Shown: positions 8,052-15,434 of the stretch, piece by piece
Numbering within the stretch: the first letter of the stretch is position 1
Layout: every line of letters starts with the position of its first letter
Assembly (NCBI GenBank): GCA_910577115.1
Contig: CAJTMC010000034.1
Span: forward strand, 1-42,737
Direction: 5' to 3'
DNA from: an uncultured Lachnospiraceae bacterium
GTDB taxonomy: Bacteria; Bacillota; Clostridia; Lachnospirales; Lachnospiraceae
DNA: 42,737 nucleotides
Position numbers and translations under genes: made by a program
Notes under the pieces: model-generated
What the model was told of the DNA's origin: nothing
The model's database searches: none
Seen by the model: the letters and a program-made list of their open reading frames with translations, nothing else

Positions 8052-8594
8052 TTACAGCTCGAGATTCGACATACGAATCACAAAGTCTATGTAAATTCCT
8101 GCCGGAATATCTTCTGTAAAGCTGTATTCCCTCATATCGTCCTGTGTGAAATTATATACCATAACTCTTGTTTTTTCGGCATCTACAAGCCAGTATTCAC
8201 GCACACCCGCAGAACGGTATTTAAACAGCTTTGTCGTATAATCAATCCTTCTGCTTGAAGGTGATACCACTTCGATAATCCAATCCGGCGCCCCATTGCA
8301 GCCCTTATCGTCGAGCTTATTGGAATCCTGAATGACGCAGATATCAGGTTCCAGATAACTCTTGTCATCCGCATCAATAAATACGCCAAAAGGAGCAATA
8401 TCAACCTCGCCCTTTCCGTTATTTCTTCTGATGTGTTCCCGTATCGTCGCAAAAAGCTCTCCGACAATTCTCTGATGGCTTCTTGTGGAAGGCGCCATAT
8501 AATAAACCCTTCCGTCAATCAGCTCTGCCCTCTGCCCATCGGGAAGATTATATATATCGTTGATTGTATATGTATTTAATTCCGTTAATGCCAT
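8052..8594 (-). CDS. Uma2-family (DUF820) PD-(D/E)XK nuclease-fold protein
   Basis: A 180-residue protein of the Uma2 family. The marks are RAELIDGRVYYMAPSTRSHQRIVGEL near the N-terminus, the LEPDICVIQD strand, IIEVVSPSSRRIDYTTK with the acidic residue and lysine of the nuclease core, and SAGVREYWLVD. Members have a restriction-endonuclease fold, are abundant in cyanobacteria and scattered in clostridia, and their target is largely unknown. It stands alone between flagellin-like and etfA genes, with its own start and no restriction-modification partner. Confidence 0.85.
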   Translation of the reverse strand: MALTELNTYTINDIYNLPDGQRAELIDGRVYYMAPSTRSHQRIVGELFATIREHIRRNNGKGEVDIAPFGVFIDADDKSYLEPDICVIQDSNKLDDKGCNGAPDWIIEVVSPSSRRIDYTTKLFKYRSAGVREYWLVDAEKTRVMVYNFTQDDMREYSFTEDIPAGIYIDFVIRMSNLEL

Positions 8595-8661
8595 TTTCCT
8601 TCTCCTTATCTATCGTATTTCTATATACTTGTATTTGATTATACCCCATTTTTCGACAAAA

Positions 8662-8694
8662 TAAAACCCCAAAGAACAAATCTTTGAGGTTTTA
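8662..8694 (-). terminator. terminator after etfA
   Basis: AAAACCCCAAAGA and TCTTTGAGGTTTT pair with one mismatch around a short loop, about 20 bases past the etfA stop. It would end the thl-to-etfA operon before the Uma2 gene. Confidence 0.75.
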
Positions 8695-8714
8695 TGATTA
8701 AAATATTTTTCCAA

Positions 8715-9758
8715 TTATTTGCCTGCCACTGCAGCCTTAATCTGCTCTGTCAGCATCGGCACGATCTTATTCAAATCGCCTACAACGCCATAGTCAGCCA
8801 CATCGAAAATCGGAGCCGTCTCATCTTTATTAATTGCAACAATAATATCAGACTCCTCCATACCAGCCAAATGCTGTATTGCGCCGGAAATACCAATCGC
8901 AAAGTATAACGTAGGACGTACCGTTTTACCGGTCTGTCCAACCTGTAAATCCTTGCTCTTCCATCCTGCATCAACAACCGCACGCGAGCAGCTCACTGTT
9001 CCGCCGATCGCTTCTGCGAGATCATCTAACAGCTTGAAGTTCTCCGGACTGCCAACACCACGTCCGCCCGAAACAAGAATCTTAGCGTCCATAATGTCAA
9101 CTGTGTCTGTGATATTCTTAACAATCTCTACAATTTCTACATACTTGTCGTCAGGTGTAAAACCGGGATTAAACTCCTCGATAACAGCCTTAGCGCCTTC
9201 CTTCTTCTCAAGCTTCTGCATAACACCTGGACGTACCGTTGCCATCTGCGGACGGAAATCCGGACAGGCAATCGTAGCAATTGTGTTGCCGCCGAATGCA
9301 GGTCTTGTCATAAGGAGCTGATTGTGCTTCTGCTCCTTTCCGGGAATCGGGTTAATCGGGAAATCACCAATCTCAAGCGATGTACAGTCAGCCGTCAGTC
9401 CGGTGTGAACTCTTGCAGAAACTCTTGGTCCTAAGTCACGTCCGATTGCAGTAGCGCCTACAAGTAAAATCTCGGGCTTATATTGATTGATAACAGATGC
9501 CAAAGCGTGTGCATACGGCTCTGTTCGGTATTCCTTTAATTCCGGATCGTCCACAACAATGACCTTGTCTGCGCCGTAAGCTGCAAGCTCGTCTGCCAAG
9601 CCCTTTACGTCGCTTCCGACCAATACTGCGGTTACCTCTGTCGATAATTTTTCTGCGAGTCTTTTTCCTTCGCCAATCAGCTCAAGGGCAATTCCGCTCA
9701 CCTTGTTATCCACCTGCTGCGCGAAGACAAAGACGCCTTTATATTCTTCTAAATTCAT
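8715..9758 (-). CDS. etfA: electron transfer flavoprotein, alpha subunit
   Basis: A 347-residue EtfA. The N-terminal domain (about 1-200) precedes the FAD domain, which begins around KILVSGGRGVGSPENF and includes the signature PTLYFAIGISGAIQHLAGM near residues 280-300. With EtfB and Bcd it forms the complex that couples NADH-dependent reduction of crotonyl-CoA to ferredoxin reduction (flavin-based electron bifurcation) in butyrate producers; that role is taken from the family and operon. GGAGG precedes the ATG. It is the last gene of the operon, separated from etfB by a 121-base spacer containing a hairpin. Confidence 0.95.
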   Translation of the reverse strand: MNLEEYKGVFVFAQQVDNKVSGIALELIGEGKRLAEKLSTEVTAVLVGSDVKGLADELAAYGADKVIVVDDPELKEYRTEPYAHALASVINQYKPEILLVGATAIGRDLGPRVSARVHTGLTADCTSLEIGDFPINPIPGKEQKHNQLLMTRPAFGGNTIATIACPDFRPQMATVRPGVMQKLEKKEGAKAVIEEFNPGFTPDDKYVEIVEIVKNITDTVDIMDAKILVSGGRGVGSPENFKLLDDLAEAIGGTVSCSRAVVDAGWKSKDLQVGQTGKTVRPTLYFAIGISGAIQHLAGMEESDIIVAINKDETAPIFDVADYGVVGDLNKIVPMLTEQIKAAVAGK

Positions 9759-9795
9759 TATTATCCTCCAATCTTACAAAGCCTGCAAATTCCTG

Positions 9796-9837
9796 ACACC
9801 AAAAAGCGTAAGCTCAAATTGGGCATGCTTTTGGTGT
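9796..9837 (-). other. stem-loop in the etfB-etfA spacer
   Basis: ACACCAAAAAGC (9796-9807) pairs with GCTTTTGGTGT (9827-9837) with one bulged base. There is no T-run after it on the minus strand, so it looks like an RNA processing or stability element rather than a terminator. Confidence 0.6.
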
Positions 9838-9879
9838 ATGCAGTCTCTGCACAAATGATCTCCATACTGAAATAACATA

Positions 9880-10662
9880 TTAAATAACATGCTTTTCCTT
9901 TAACTTGTTCATAATGTATTCTACTGACTCAGAAGCATCTAAAGTAACCTTCTCGCCCTGGCCCTTACGAACCTTGTCAGATGCTCTCGCAATCTGTGTC
10001 GGTGAACCCTTTAAGCCAAGGTTCGAATCCTCTACGTCTTTTAAGTCCGCTCTGCCCCATGTCGTAATCTCTGCCTTGTAAGCATCAAAGATTCCGCCGG
10101 GAGTCATATAACGAGGCTCATTCAACTCTGCAAGCGCAGTGATTAAGCAAGGCATTTTTGCCTTTAATACATGGTATCTGTCATCATACTGACGCTCAAC
10201 AACAACGCTGTCTCCCTCAATCTTGATGTTCTGTGCATACGAGATAACAGGAATGCCAAGGTGCTCTGAAATCTGCGGTCCAACCTGCGCCGTATCTCCG
10301 TCGATTGCCTGACGGCCTGTGATAATCAGGTCATACTCTAAATTTCTGATTGCTCCTGCAAGTGTCTGCGAGGTCGCCCATGTATCCGCTCCGCCAAGTA
10401 CTCTGTCTGTTACAAGGATACCCTTGTCTGCGCCCATTGCAAGCGCCTCACGAAGCACTTCCTCAGCCTTGGGAAGTCCCATTGTAACAACCGTTACCTC
10501 TGCGCCGTACTGATCCTTTAAACGCAATGCTGCCTCAAGACCTGCTTTGTCATCAGGATTCATGATTGTCAGCATAGCAGCTCTATCAAGTGTACCGTCA
10601 GGATTAAACTTTACGCCACCCTTTGTATCAGGTACCTGTTTCACACATACTACAACTTTCAT
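9880..10662 (-). CDS. etfB: electron transfer flavoprotein, beta subunit
   Basis: A 260-residue EtfB. It opens with MKVVVCVKQVPDT and has the family signature around VERQYDDRYHVLKAKMPCLIT and the adenine-nucleotide region GRQAIDGDTAQVGPQISEHL. In bifurcating EtfAB the beta subunit holds the FAD that takes electrons from NADH. AAGGAG precedes the ATG. It lies between bcd and etfA, the arrangement found in clostridial butyrate operons. The 208-base spacer upstream carries two hairpin elements. Confidence 0.95.
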   Translation of the reverse strand: MKVVVCVKQVPDTKGGVKFNPDGTLDRAAMLTIMNPDDKAGLEAALRLKDQYGAEVTVVTMGLPKAEEVLREALAMGADKGILVTDRVLGGADTWATSQTLAGAIRNLEYDLIITGRQAIDGDTAQVGPQISEHLGIPVISYAQNIKIEGDSVVVERQYDDRYHVLKAKMPCLITALAELNEPRYMTPGGIFDAYKAEITTWGRADLKDVEDSNLGLKGSPTQIARASDKVRKGQGEKVTLDASESVEYIMNKLKEKHVI

Positions 10663-10770
10663 GTTTATTCTCCTTATATTTCTATTCTATTTTTTATTTA
10701 TCCAGTCCGAAATGTGCTTCGCCCGTTGCGTACCAACGCGCTTTGGATTTAAAATCAGTCAATTCAAGCG

Positions 10771-10813
10771 AAAGAACGCCGCCTGAAACGAACTTGTTCG
10801 TTTTGCGTTCTTT
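10771..10813 (-). repeat. 43-bp hairpin element, copy A (bcd-etfB spacer)
   Basis: AAAGAACGC (10771-10779) pairs with GCGTTCTTT (10805-10813), enclosing AACGAACTTGTTCGTT, itself self-complementary. A near copy lies in the hbd-bcd spacer at 12072-12113, with about five differences. Confidence 0.7.
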
Positions 10814-10814
10814 T

Positions 10815-10870
10815 AAAAACTTAGTTAATCTTAGCGCATGTCCTTTATGCGCTTAGATTTTCTTAGTTTT
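10815..10870 (-). other. stem-loop directly after the bcd stop
   Basis: AATCTTAGCGCAT (10827-10839) pairs with ATGCGCTTAGATT (10847-10859), flanked by an outer AAAAACTTAG/CTTAGTTTTT pairing. The structure begins at the base next to the bcd stop codon. Confidence 0.65.
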
Positions 10871-12037
10871 TTACTTTAACAGATTCGCGGAGATAACCAT
10901 TCTCTGAACTTCGCTTGTTCCTTCATAAATCTCTGTAATCTTCGCATCTCTCATCATGCGCTCAACTTCATACTCTCTTGTGTAGCCGTATCCGCCATGT
11001 AACTGTACCGCCTTTGTCGTCACTTCCATAGCCATTTCTGCCGCGTAAAGCTTTGCCATAGCAGCTTCTACGTTGTAAGAGGTCTTGTGATCCTTTGTGT
11101 ACTGATCCTTTGTGCAGGCAGCCTTATATACCATATACTGTGCAGCCTGTGCCTTTGTTGCCATATCTGCAAGCTGGAACTGTGTATTCTGGAATGCGCC
11201 GATTGCACGTCCAAACTGCTTTCTTTCCTGAACATATGCGATTGTTCTCTCCAATGCACCCTCGCCGATACCAAGCGCCTGTGCAGCGATACCGATACGT
11301 CCGCCGTCAAGCGTATGCATAGCGATACCAAAGCCCTTACCCTGCTGGCCGAGCATATTTTCCTTCGGGATACGGCAGTCTGTAAAAATCAACTCATAGG
11401 TTGACGAACCGCGGATACCCATTTTCTTCTCTTTTGTACCAAACGAAAATCCGGGCGTTCCCTTCTCTACGATAAATGCAGAGATTTCCTTTGTCATTCT
11501 GCCGCGCTTCTCAATCATGCCTGTAATCGCAAAAATGACATAAACGTCAGCTTCTTTTCCGTTTGTGATAAAAATCTTGGAACCGTTGAGTACCCACTCA
11601 TCGCCTTCCAAAACAGCCTTTGTCTGCTGTCCCTGTGCGTCCGTACCTGCACCCGGCTCCGTCAGACCGAAAGCGCCAATCTTCTTGCCGCTTGCAAGGT
11701 CCGGCAAATATTTCTGCTTCTGCTCCTCGGTTCCGTATGTCAGAATCGGGTCGCAGCAAAGTGATGTATGTGCTGACACGATAACTGCCGTTGTACCACA
11801 AACCTTTGCCAGCTCCTCAACACACATTGCATATGTCAAAACGTCGCAGCCCTGTCCGCCGTACTCCTTCGGAATAGGGATTCCCATAAAACCTGCTTTT
11901 GCCATTTTTGCAACAGTCTCTCTTGGGAACTCCTCTGTCTCGTCTACTTCCACTGCGAGAGGCTTAACCTCTTTCTCTGCGAACTCTCTGAACAGTGAGC
12001 GCGCCATTTCATGCTCTTTACTGAATGTAAAATCCAT
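10871..12037 (-). CDS. bcd: butyryl-CoA dehydrogenase
   Basis: A 388-residue acyl-CoA dehydrogenase of the short-chain clostridial type, reducing crotonyl-CoA to butyryl-CoA with FAD. Visible blocks are the FAD-binding FGLTEPGAGTDAQGQQT, the signature QLHGGYGYTREYEVERMMRDAKITEIYEGTSE, and the catalytic base Glu372 within YEGTSE. The size matches Bcd (about 380). GGAGG precedes the ATG at 12037. It is followed by etfB-etfA, its electron-transfer partners. The flanking spacers (153 and 208 bases) are unusually long for a tight metabolic operon and both carry paired hairpins. Confidence 0.96.
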   Translation of the reverse strand: MDFTFSKEHEMARSLFREFAEKEVKPLAVEVDETEEFPRETVAKMAKAGFMGIPIPKEYGGQGCDVLTYAMCVEELAKVCGTTAVIVSAHTSLCCDPILTYGTEEQKQKYLPDLASGKKIGAFGLTEPGAGTDAQGQQTKAVLEGDEWVLNGSKIFITNGKEADVYVIFAITGMIEKRGRMTKEISAFIVEKGTPGFSFGTKEKKMGIRGSSTYELIFTDCRIPKENMLGQQGKGFGIAMHTLDGGRIGIAAQALGIGEGALERTIAYVQERKQFGRAIGAFQNTQFQLADMATKAQAAQYMVYKAACTKDQYTKDHKTSYNVEAAMAKLYAAEMAMEVTTKAVQLHGGYGYTREYEVERMMRDAKITEIYEGTSEVQRMVISANLLK

Positions 12038-12071
12038 GTTACTATTCCTCCATTTTATTTAATTAACATTG

Positions 12072-12113
12072 AAAGAACGCTGTCTAAAACAAACTTGTTC
12101 GTTTTGCGTTCTT
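12072..12113 (-). repeat. 43-bp hairpin element, copy B (hbd-bcd spacer)
   Basis: This is the second copy of the element at 10771-10813. Its outer arms AAAGAACGC and GCGTTCTT are conserved while the loop side differs at a few bases, so the pairing is retained. Confidence 0.7.
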
Positions 12114-12116
12114 CGG

Positions 12117-12177
12117 GTGTGAAGTTTTAGATTTTCTTAGTCTGCGTCTTTTGCTGACTTAGAAAATCTCTTCACAC
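12117..12177 (-). other. long stem-loop in the hbd-bcd spacer
   Basis: The outer arm GTGTGAAG (12117-12124) pairs with CTTCACAC (12170-12177), and the inner arm AGATTTTCTTAGTC (12129-12142) with GACTTAGAAAATCT (12156-12169) with one mismatch. The inner arm and loop resemble those of the hairpin after thl. Confidence 0.75.
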
Positions 12178-12190
12178 TATGCTCTTTATG

Positions 12191-13033
12191 CTATTTCTTT
12201 GAATAATCGTAGAAACCTACACCTGTCTTCTTTCCAAGCTTTCCTGCACGTACCATTTTTCTAAGAAGCGGAGAAGGAGCATACTTTGAATCGCCTGTCT
12301 CTGCATAAATAACTTCCATAATTGCAAGCACGATGTCAAGTCCGATATAATCGCCAAGCGCCAAAGGTCCCATCGGATGATTTGCGCCAAGCTGCATTGC
12401 CACGTCAATATCCGCAACGCTTGCAACGCCTGCTGCATATACGTTAATTGCCTCATTAATCATCGGAATCAAAATTCTGTTTACAACGAAACCTGCTGCC
12501 TCGTTTACCTCTACAGGTGTCTTGCCAATCTCTGTTGCAATTCCTTTAATCTTCTCAACCAAATCCGCTGGTGTGTTTGCGCCTGCGATAACTTCGACAA
12601 GCTTCATTCTGTCTGCCGGATTGAAGAAATGCATACCAATCAAAGGACGATCCAGTCCTGCGCCCATTTCCGTAATAGAAAGAGAAGATGTATTGGTAGC
12701 GAAAATACACTCAGGCTTTACGATATCCTGCAATTCCTTAAAGGTTGTCTTCTTAATTTCCATTTTCTCGGGTGCAACCTCGATTACAAGATCACAGTCC
12801 GTACAAATATCCTTTAAGCCTGTTGCAATCTTTGCCGCGATTGCGTCCGCTTTGTCCTGCGTGATTTTTTCCTTGCTTACAAGGAAGTTTAAATTCTTTA
12901 AAATTTTAGCCTTTCCGCCGTCTGCAAACTCCTGCTTAATATCGCATAAACAAACCTCATACCCGTCTGTCATTGCAAAAGCCTGTGCAATTCCTGAACC
13001 CATTGTTCCTGCACCGATAATACCTACCTTCAT
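12191..13033 (-). CDS. hbd: 3-hydroxybutyryl-CoA dehydrogenase
   Basis: A 280-residue NAD(P)-dependent L-3-hydroxyacyl-CoA dehydrogenase that converts acetoacetyl-CoA to 3-hydroxybutyryl-CoA. The N-terminal GAGTMGSG is the dinucleotide motif, NTSSLSITEM and HFFNP (His135) hold catalytic residues, and the C-terminal domain contains NHPMGPLALGDYIGLD. The ATG at 13033 follows AGGAGG by seven bases; nine extra codons upstream are not needed. It starts 16 bases after the stop of a small membrane-protein gene, which separates it from crt. Confidence 0.96.
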   Translation of the reverse strand: MKVGIIGAGTMGSGIAQAFAMTDGYEVCLCDIKQEFADGGKAKILKNLNFLVSKEKITQDKADAIAAKIATGLKDICTDCDLVIEVAPEKMEIKKTTFKELQDIVKPECIFATNTSSLSITEMGAGLDRPLIGMHFFNPADRMKLVEVIAGANTPADLVEKIKGIATEIGKTPVEVNEAAGFVVNRILIPMINEAINVYAAGVASVADIDVAMQLGANHPMGPLALGDYIGLDIVLAIMEVIYAETGDSKYAPSPLLRKMVRAGKLGKKTGVGFYDYSKK

Positions 13034-13049
13034 TATAAAATCCTCCTTT

Positions 13050-13292
13050 TCATCGTTCATTTATTTTACTTCTTATTAATATCACTATTACAGATATCAG
13101 GCAGACTGGCGCAGAAGCGAAAATCCCCTTAAGAAAGCCTGCTATTATACACAAAATCAGGCAGACCACTCCCATCACCTTAAAGCCTCTTTTTTTGGCC
13201 ATAAAAAATGGTATCAAACCTACAAGAACGCCTGCTATCAATATTCCAATAACAAATCCCAGTATATATCCTATTACATATGCTGAATCCAT
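13050..13292 (-). CDS. small hydrophobic protein within the butyrate operon
   Basis: An 80-residue protein of unknown family, nearly all membrane: about residues 5-31, 39-54 and 59-75 are hydrophobic, separated by the basic loop MAKKRGFK, and the end is charged (RSKINER). AGGAGG overlapping the crt stop lies 12 bases before its ATG, a loose spacing. It fits between crt (16-base gap) and hbd (16-base gap), so it is cotranscribed. Possible roles include a membrane anchor for the pathway or an unrelated passenger; nothing in the sequence decides. Confidence 0.6.
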   Translation of the reverse strand: MDSAYVIGYILGFVIGILIAGVLVGLIPFFMAKKRGFKVMGVVCLILCIIAGFLKGIFASAPVCLISVIVILIRSKINER

Positions 13293-13308
13293 ATCTATCT
13301 TTTGCCTC

Positions 13309-14094
13309 CTAGCAGTTCTTAAACGGCTCCTTTACCTTTTCCTTATTTTTATCAAGAAAAAATGCCATTCCATATTTCTGATCTTCTGTTTCAAAGCAGT
13401 CGCCGAACAGCTTTTCCTCAATCACGATTGCCTGATCCATGTCCACGTCAAGTCCCTCGTTGATTGCCTTCTTGCAGTTGCGAACGGCAATCGGCGCATT
13501 CTTTGCGATGCCCGAAGCCATTTTCTCTGCCTGTGTCATTAGCTCCTCTGCCGGATAAACCGCATTTACAAGACCGATCCGGTAAGCCTCGTCAGCCTTG
13601 ATATTTCTTGCCGTATAAATCATCTGCTTTGCCATGCCTGCGCCAACCAGACGCGCAAGTCTCTGCGTACCGCCAAAGCCCGGTGTGATGCCAAGACCAA
13701 CCTCAGGCTGTCCGAAAACGGCATTGTCAGAACAAATTCTGATGTCACAGCTCATGGCAAGCTCACAGCCGCCGCCAAGTGCAAAGCCGTTTACTGCCGC
13801 AATCACAGGAATCGGGAATACCTCAAGCTTGCGGAATACATCATTTCCCTTTTTGCCAAACGCCTCGCCCTCAGCCTTTGTGAGTGTGCTCATTTCACCG
13901 ATATCCGCACCGGCAACAAAAGACTTTGCTCCTGCACCTGTCAGAATCAGGCAGCGCACTTCGTCAAGATTGACTGCATCGAGTGTGGCATTTAATTCAT
14001 CTAACACCTGCGAATTCAACGCATTTAAAGCCTTCTCGCGGTTGATTGTGATTTTACCAACCGCGCCGTTTACTTCATATAATACAAATTCCAT
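13309..14094 (-). CDS. crt: 3-hydroxybutyryl-CoA dehydratase (crotonase)
   Basis: A 261-residue enoyl-CoA hydratase-family enzyme that dehydrates 3-hydroxybutyryl-CoA to crotonyl-CoA. The oxyanion region is FVAGADIGEM (about 59-68) and NGFALGGGCELAMSCD (102-117); the catalytic glutamates are Glu111 and Glu131 (FGQPEVGLG). The ATG at 14094 was preferred because GGAGG lies five bases upstream; the alternative at 14106 precedes this site. It follows thl after a spacer filled by a hairpin. Confidence 0.95.
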   Translation of the reverse strand: MEFVLYEVNGAVGKITINREKALNALNSQVLDELNATLDAVNLDEVRCLILTGAGAKSFVAGADIGEMSTLTKAEGEAFGKKGNDVFRKLEVFPIPVIAAVNGFALGGGCELAMSCDIRICSDNAVFGQPEVGLGITPGFGGTQRLARLVGAGMAKQMIYTARNIKADEAYRIGLVNAVYPAEELMTQAEKMASGIAKNAPIAVRNCKKAINEGLDVDMDQAIVIEEKLFGDCFETEDQKYGMAFFLDKNKEKVKEPFKNC

Positions 14095-14111
14095 TACTAC
14101 CTCCATCTATT

Positions 14112-14169
14112 CGTGTAACTTAGAAATTCTTAGTCCGTGTCTTTTACTGATTTAGAATTTCTTTACACG
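14112..14169 (-). other. stem-loop overlapping the thl stop codon
   Basis: CGTGTAA (14112-14118) pairs with TTACACG (14163-14169), and AGAAATTCTTAGTC with GATTTAGAATTTCT, leaving a three-base bulge. The right arm includes the last codons and stop of thl, so its 3' end is inside the structure. Confidence 0.7.
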
Positions 14170-15356
14170 TCAGCCTCATATTTTTTTACAACAGTTGAGC
14201 AGCCCATACCGCCGCCGATGCAAAGTGTAGCAAGACCCGTCTTTGCGCCCTTTGCCTCCATTTCATGGAGAAGTGTTACTAAAATACGGCAGCCTGACGC
14301 ACCTACCGGATGTCCTAATGCGATTGCGCCTCCGTTTGGATTGAGCTGCTTATCCACATCAATTCCCAAATCTCTGCCTACTGCGATTGACTGTGCTGCG
14401 AATGCCTCGTTTGCCTCGATCACATCGAAGTCCTCAATCTTCATGCCGGTCTTTTCCATAACCTTCTTTGTCGCTGCCACAGGACCAATTCCCATAACCT
14501 CAGGTCTTACGCCTGCAAGTGCGCCTGCAACCCACTCAGCCATCGGAGTTACGCCCAATTCCTTAGCCTTCTCCTCGCTCATAACCACGATTGCTGCAGC
14601 GCCGTCGTTGATTCCGGATGCGTTTCCTGCCGTAACATACTTATCCTTGTTAATCGGGCGAAGCTTTGCAAGACCTTCCATTGTAGAGCCTGCTCTTGGT
14701 CCTTCGTCAACCTTAAACTCAACCATTTCTTTCTTCTTCTTAACCATTACCGGAACGATTTCCTTGTCAAATGCGCCTGACTTCTGCGCTGCCTCTGCCT
14801 TCTGCTGGCTCTTTAGGGCAAACTCGTCAAGCTCTTGCCTTGTAATCTTCCACTCGTCGCAGATATTGTCTGCTGTCTGAATCATATGATAGTTGTTGAA
14901 TGCGTCCCAAAGCGCATCATTTACCATTGTATCGACCAATGTACCGTTGTTCATTCTGTATCCGAAACGGGCATTGGGAAGTGCGAACGGAGCCATAGAC
15001 ATGTTTTCCATACCGCCTGCAACGACAACATCCGCATCACCTGCCAAAATCATCTGTGCAGCCATATTCACGCAGTTCAAGCCGGAACCGCATACTACAT
15101 TGACTGTAACAGCAGGTGTCTCAATCGGAAGTCCTGCCTTAATAGATGACTGACGCGCTACGTTCTGTCCCTGACCAGCCTGAATAACGCAGCCCATATA
15201 CACATGGTCTACCTTGTCAGGAGCAACTCCTGCTCTGTTTAAAGCCTCCTTGATTACGATAGAGCCTAACTCTGCTGCCGGTGTCGTGCTGAGCGAACCG
15301 CCCATTGTACCGATTGCTGTACGGCATGCGCCTGCTAATACGATTTTCTTTGCCAT
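14163..15356 (-). CDS. thl: acetyl-CoA acetyltransferase (thiolase)
   Basis: A 397-residue biosynthetic thiolase condensing two acetyl-CoA to acetoacetyl-CoA, the first committed step to butyrate. The acyl-accepting Cys89 lies in VVCGSGLNCVN, His349 in ALGHPVGASG and Cys379 in LCIGGGMG, all at the usual places for a protein near 392 residues. GGAGG precedes the ATG. As first gene of the operon it has a consensus-like promoter and a Rex-like operator in its leader. Its stop codon lies in a hairpin that begins the spacer to crt. Confidence 0.96.
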   Translation of the reverse strand: MAKKIVLAGACRTAIGTMGGSLSTTPAAELGSIVIKEALNRAGVAPDKVDHVYMGCVIQAGQGQNVARQSSIKAGLPIETPAVTVNVVCGSGLNCVNMAAQMILAGDADVVVAGGMENMSMAPFALPNARFGYRMNNGTLVDTMVNDALWDAFNNYHMIQTADNICDEWKITRQELDEFALKSQQKAEAAQKSGAFDKEIVPVMVKKKKEMVEFKVDEGPRAGSTMEGLAKLRPINKDKYVTAGNASGINDGAAAIVVMSEEKAKELGVTPMAEWVAGALAGVRPEVMGIGPVAATKKVMEKTGMKIEDFDVIEANEAFAAQSIAVGRDLGIDVDKQLNPNGGAIALGHPVGASGCRILVTLLHEMEAKGAKTGLATLCIGGGMGCSTVVKKYEADV

Positions 15357-15416
15357 TGTCTTTTTCCTCCATTTTAATCACTGATATTTCTTCGTTAAAT
15401 GAACCTTTGACTGTGT

Positions 15417-15434
15417 TTGTTATTTTTATCACAA
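15417..15434 (-). promoter_or_regulatory. candidate Rex operator in the thl leader
   Basis: TTGTTATTTTTATCACAA (plus strand) agrees with the Rex consensus TTGTTAAnnnnTTAACAA or TTGTGAAnnnnTTCACAA at most positions. It lies just downstream of the predicted thl start of transcription, where a bound repressor would block polymerase. Rex senses the NADH/NAD ratio and is known to control thl and crt operons in clostridia. Confidence 0.6.

Noticed and set aside
8052..8594. Uma2 gene as part of a defence island
   Set aside because: No methyltransferase, helicase or other defence gene adjoins it; neighbours are metabolic.
14340..14360. DnaA box TTATCCACA inside thl
   Set aside because: A single copy in coding sequence, expected by chance in a window of this size.
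14137..14880. 247-codon open frame on the plus strand
   Set aside because: Antisense to thl, which has all catalytic residues; no ribosome site.
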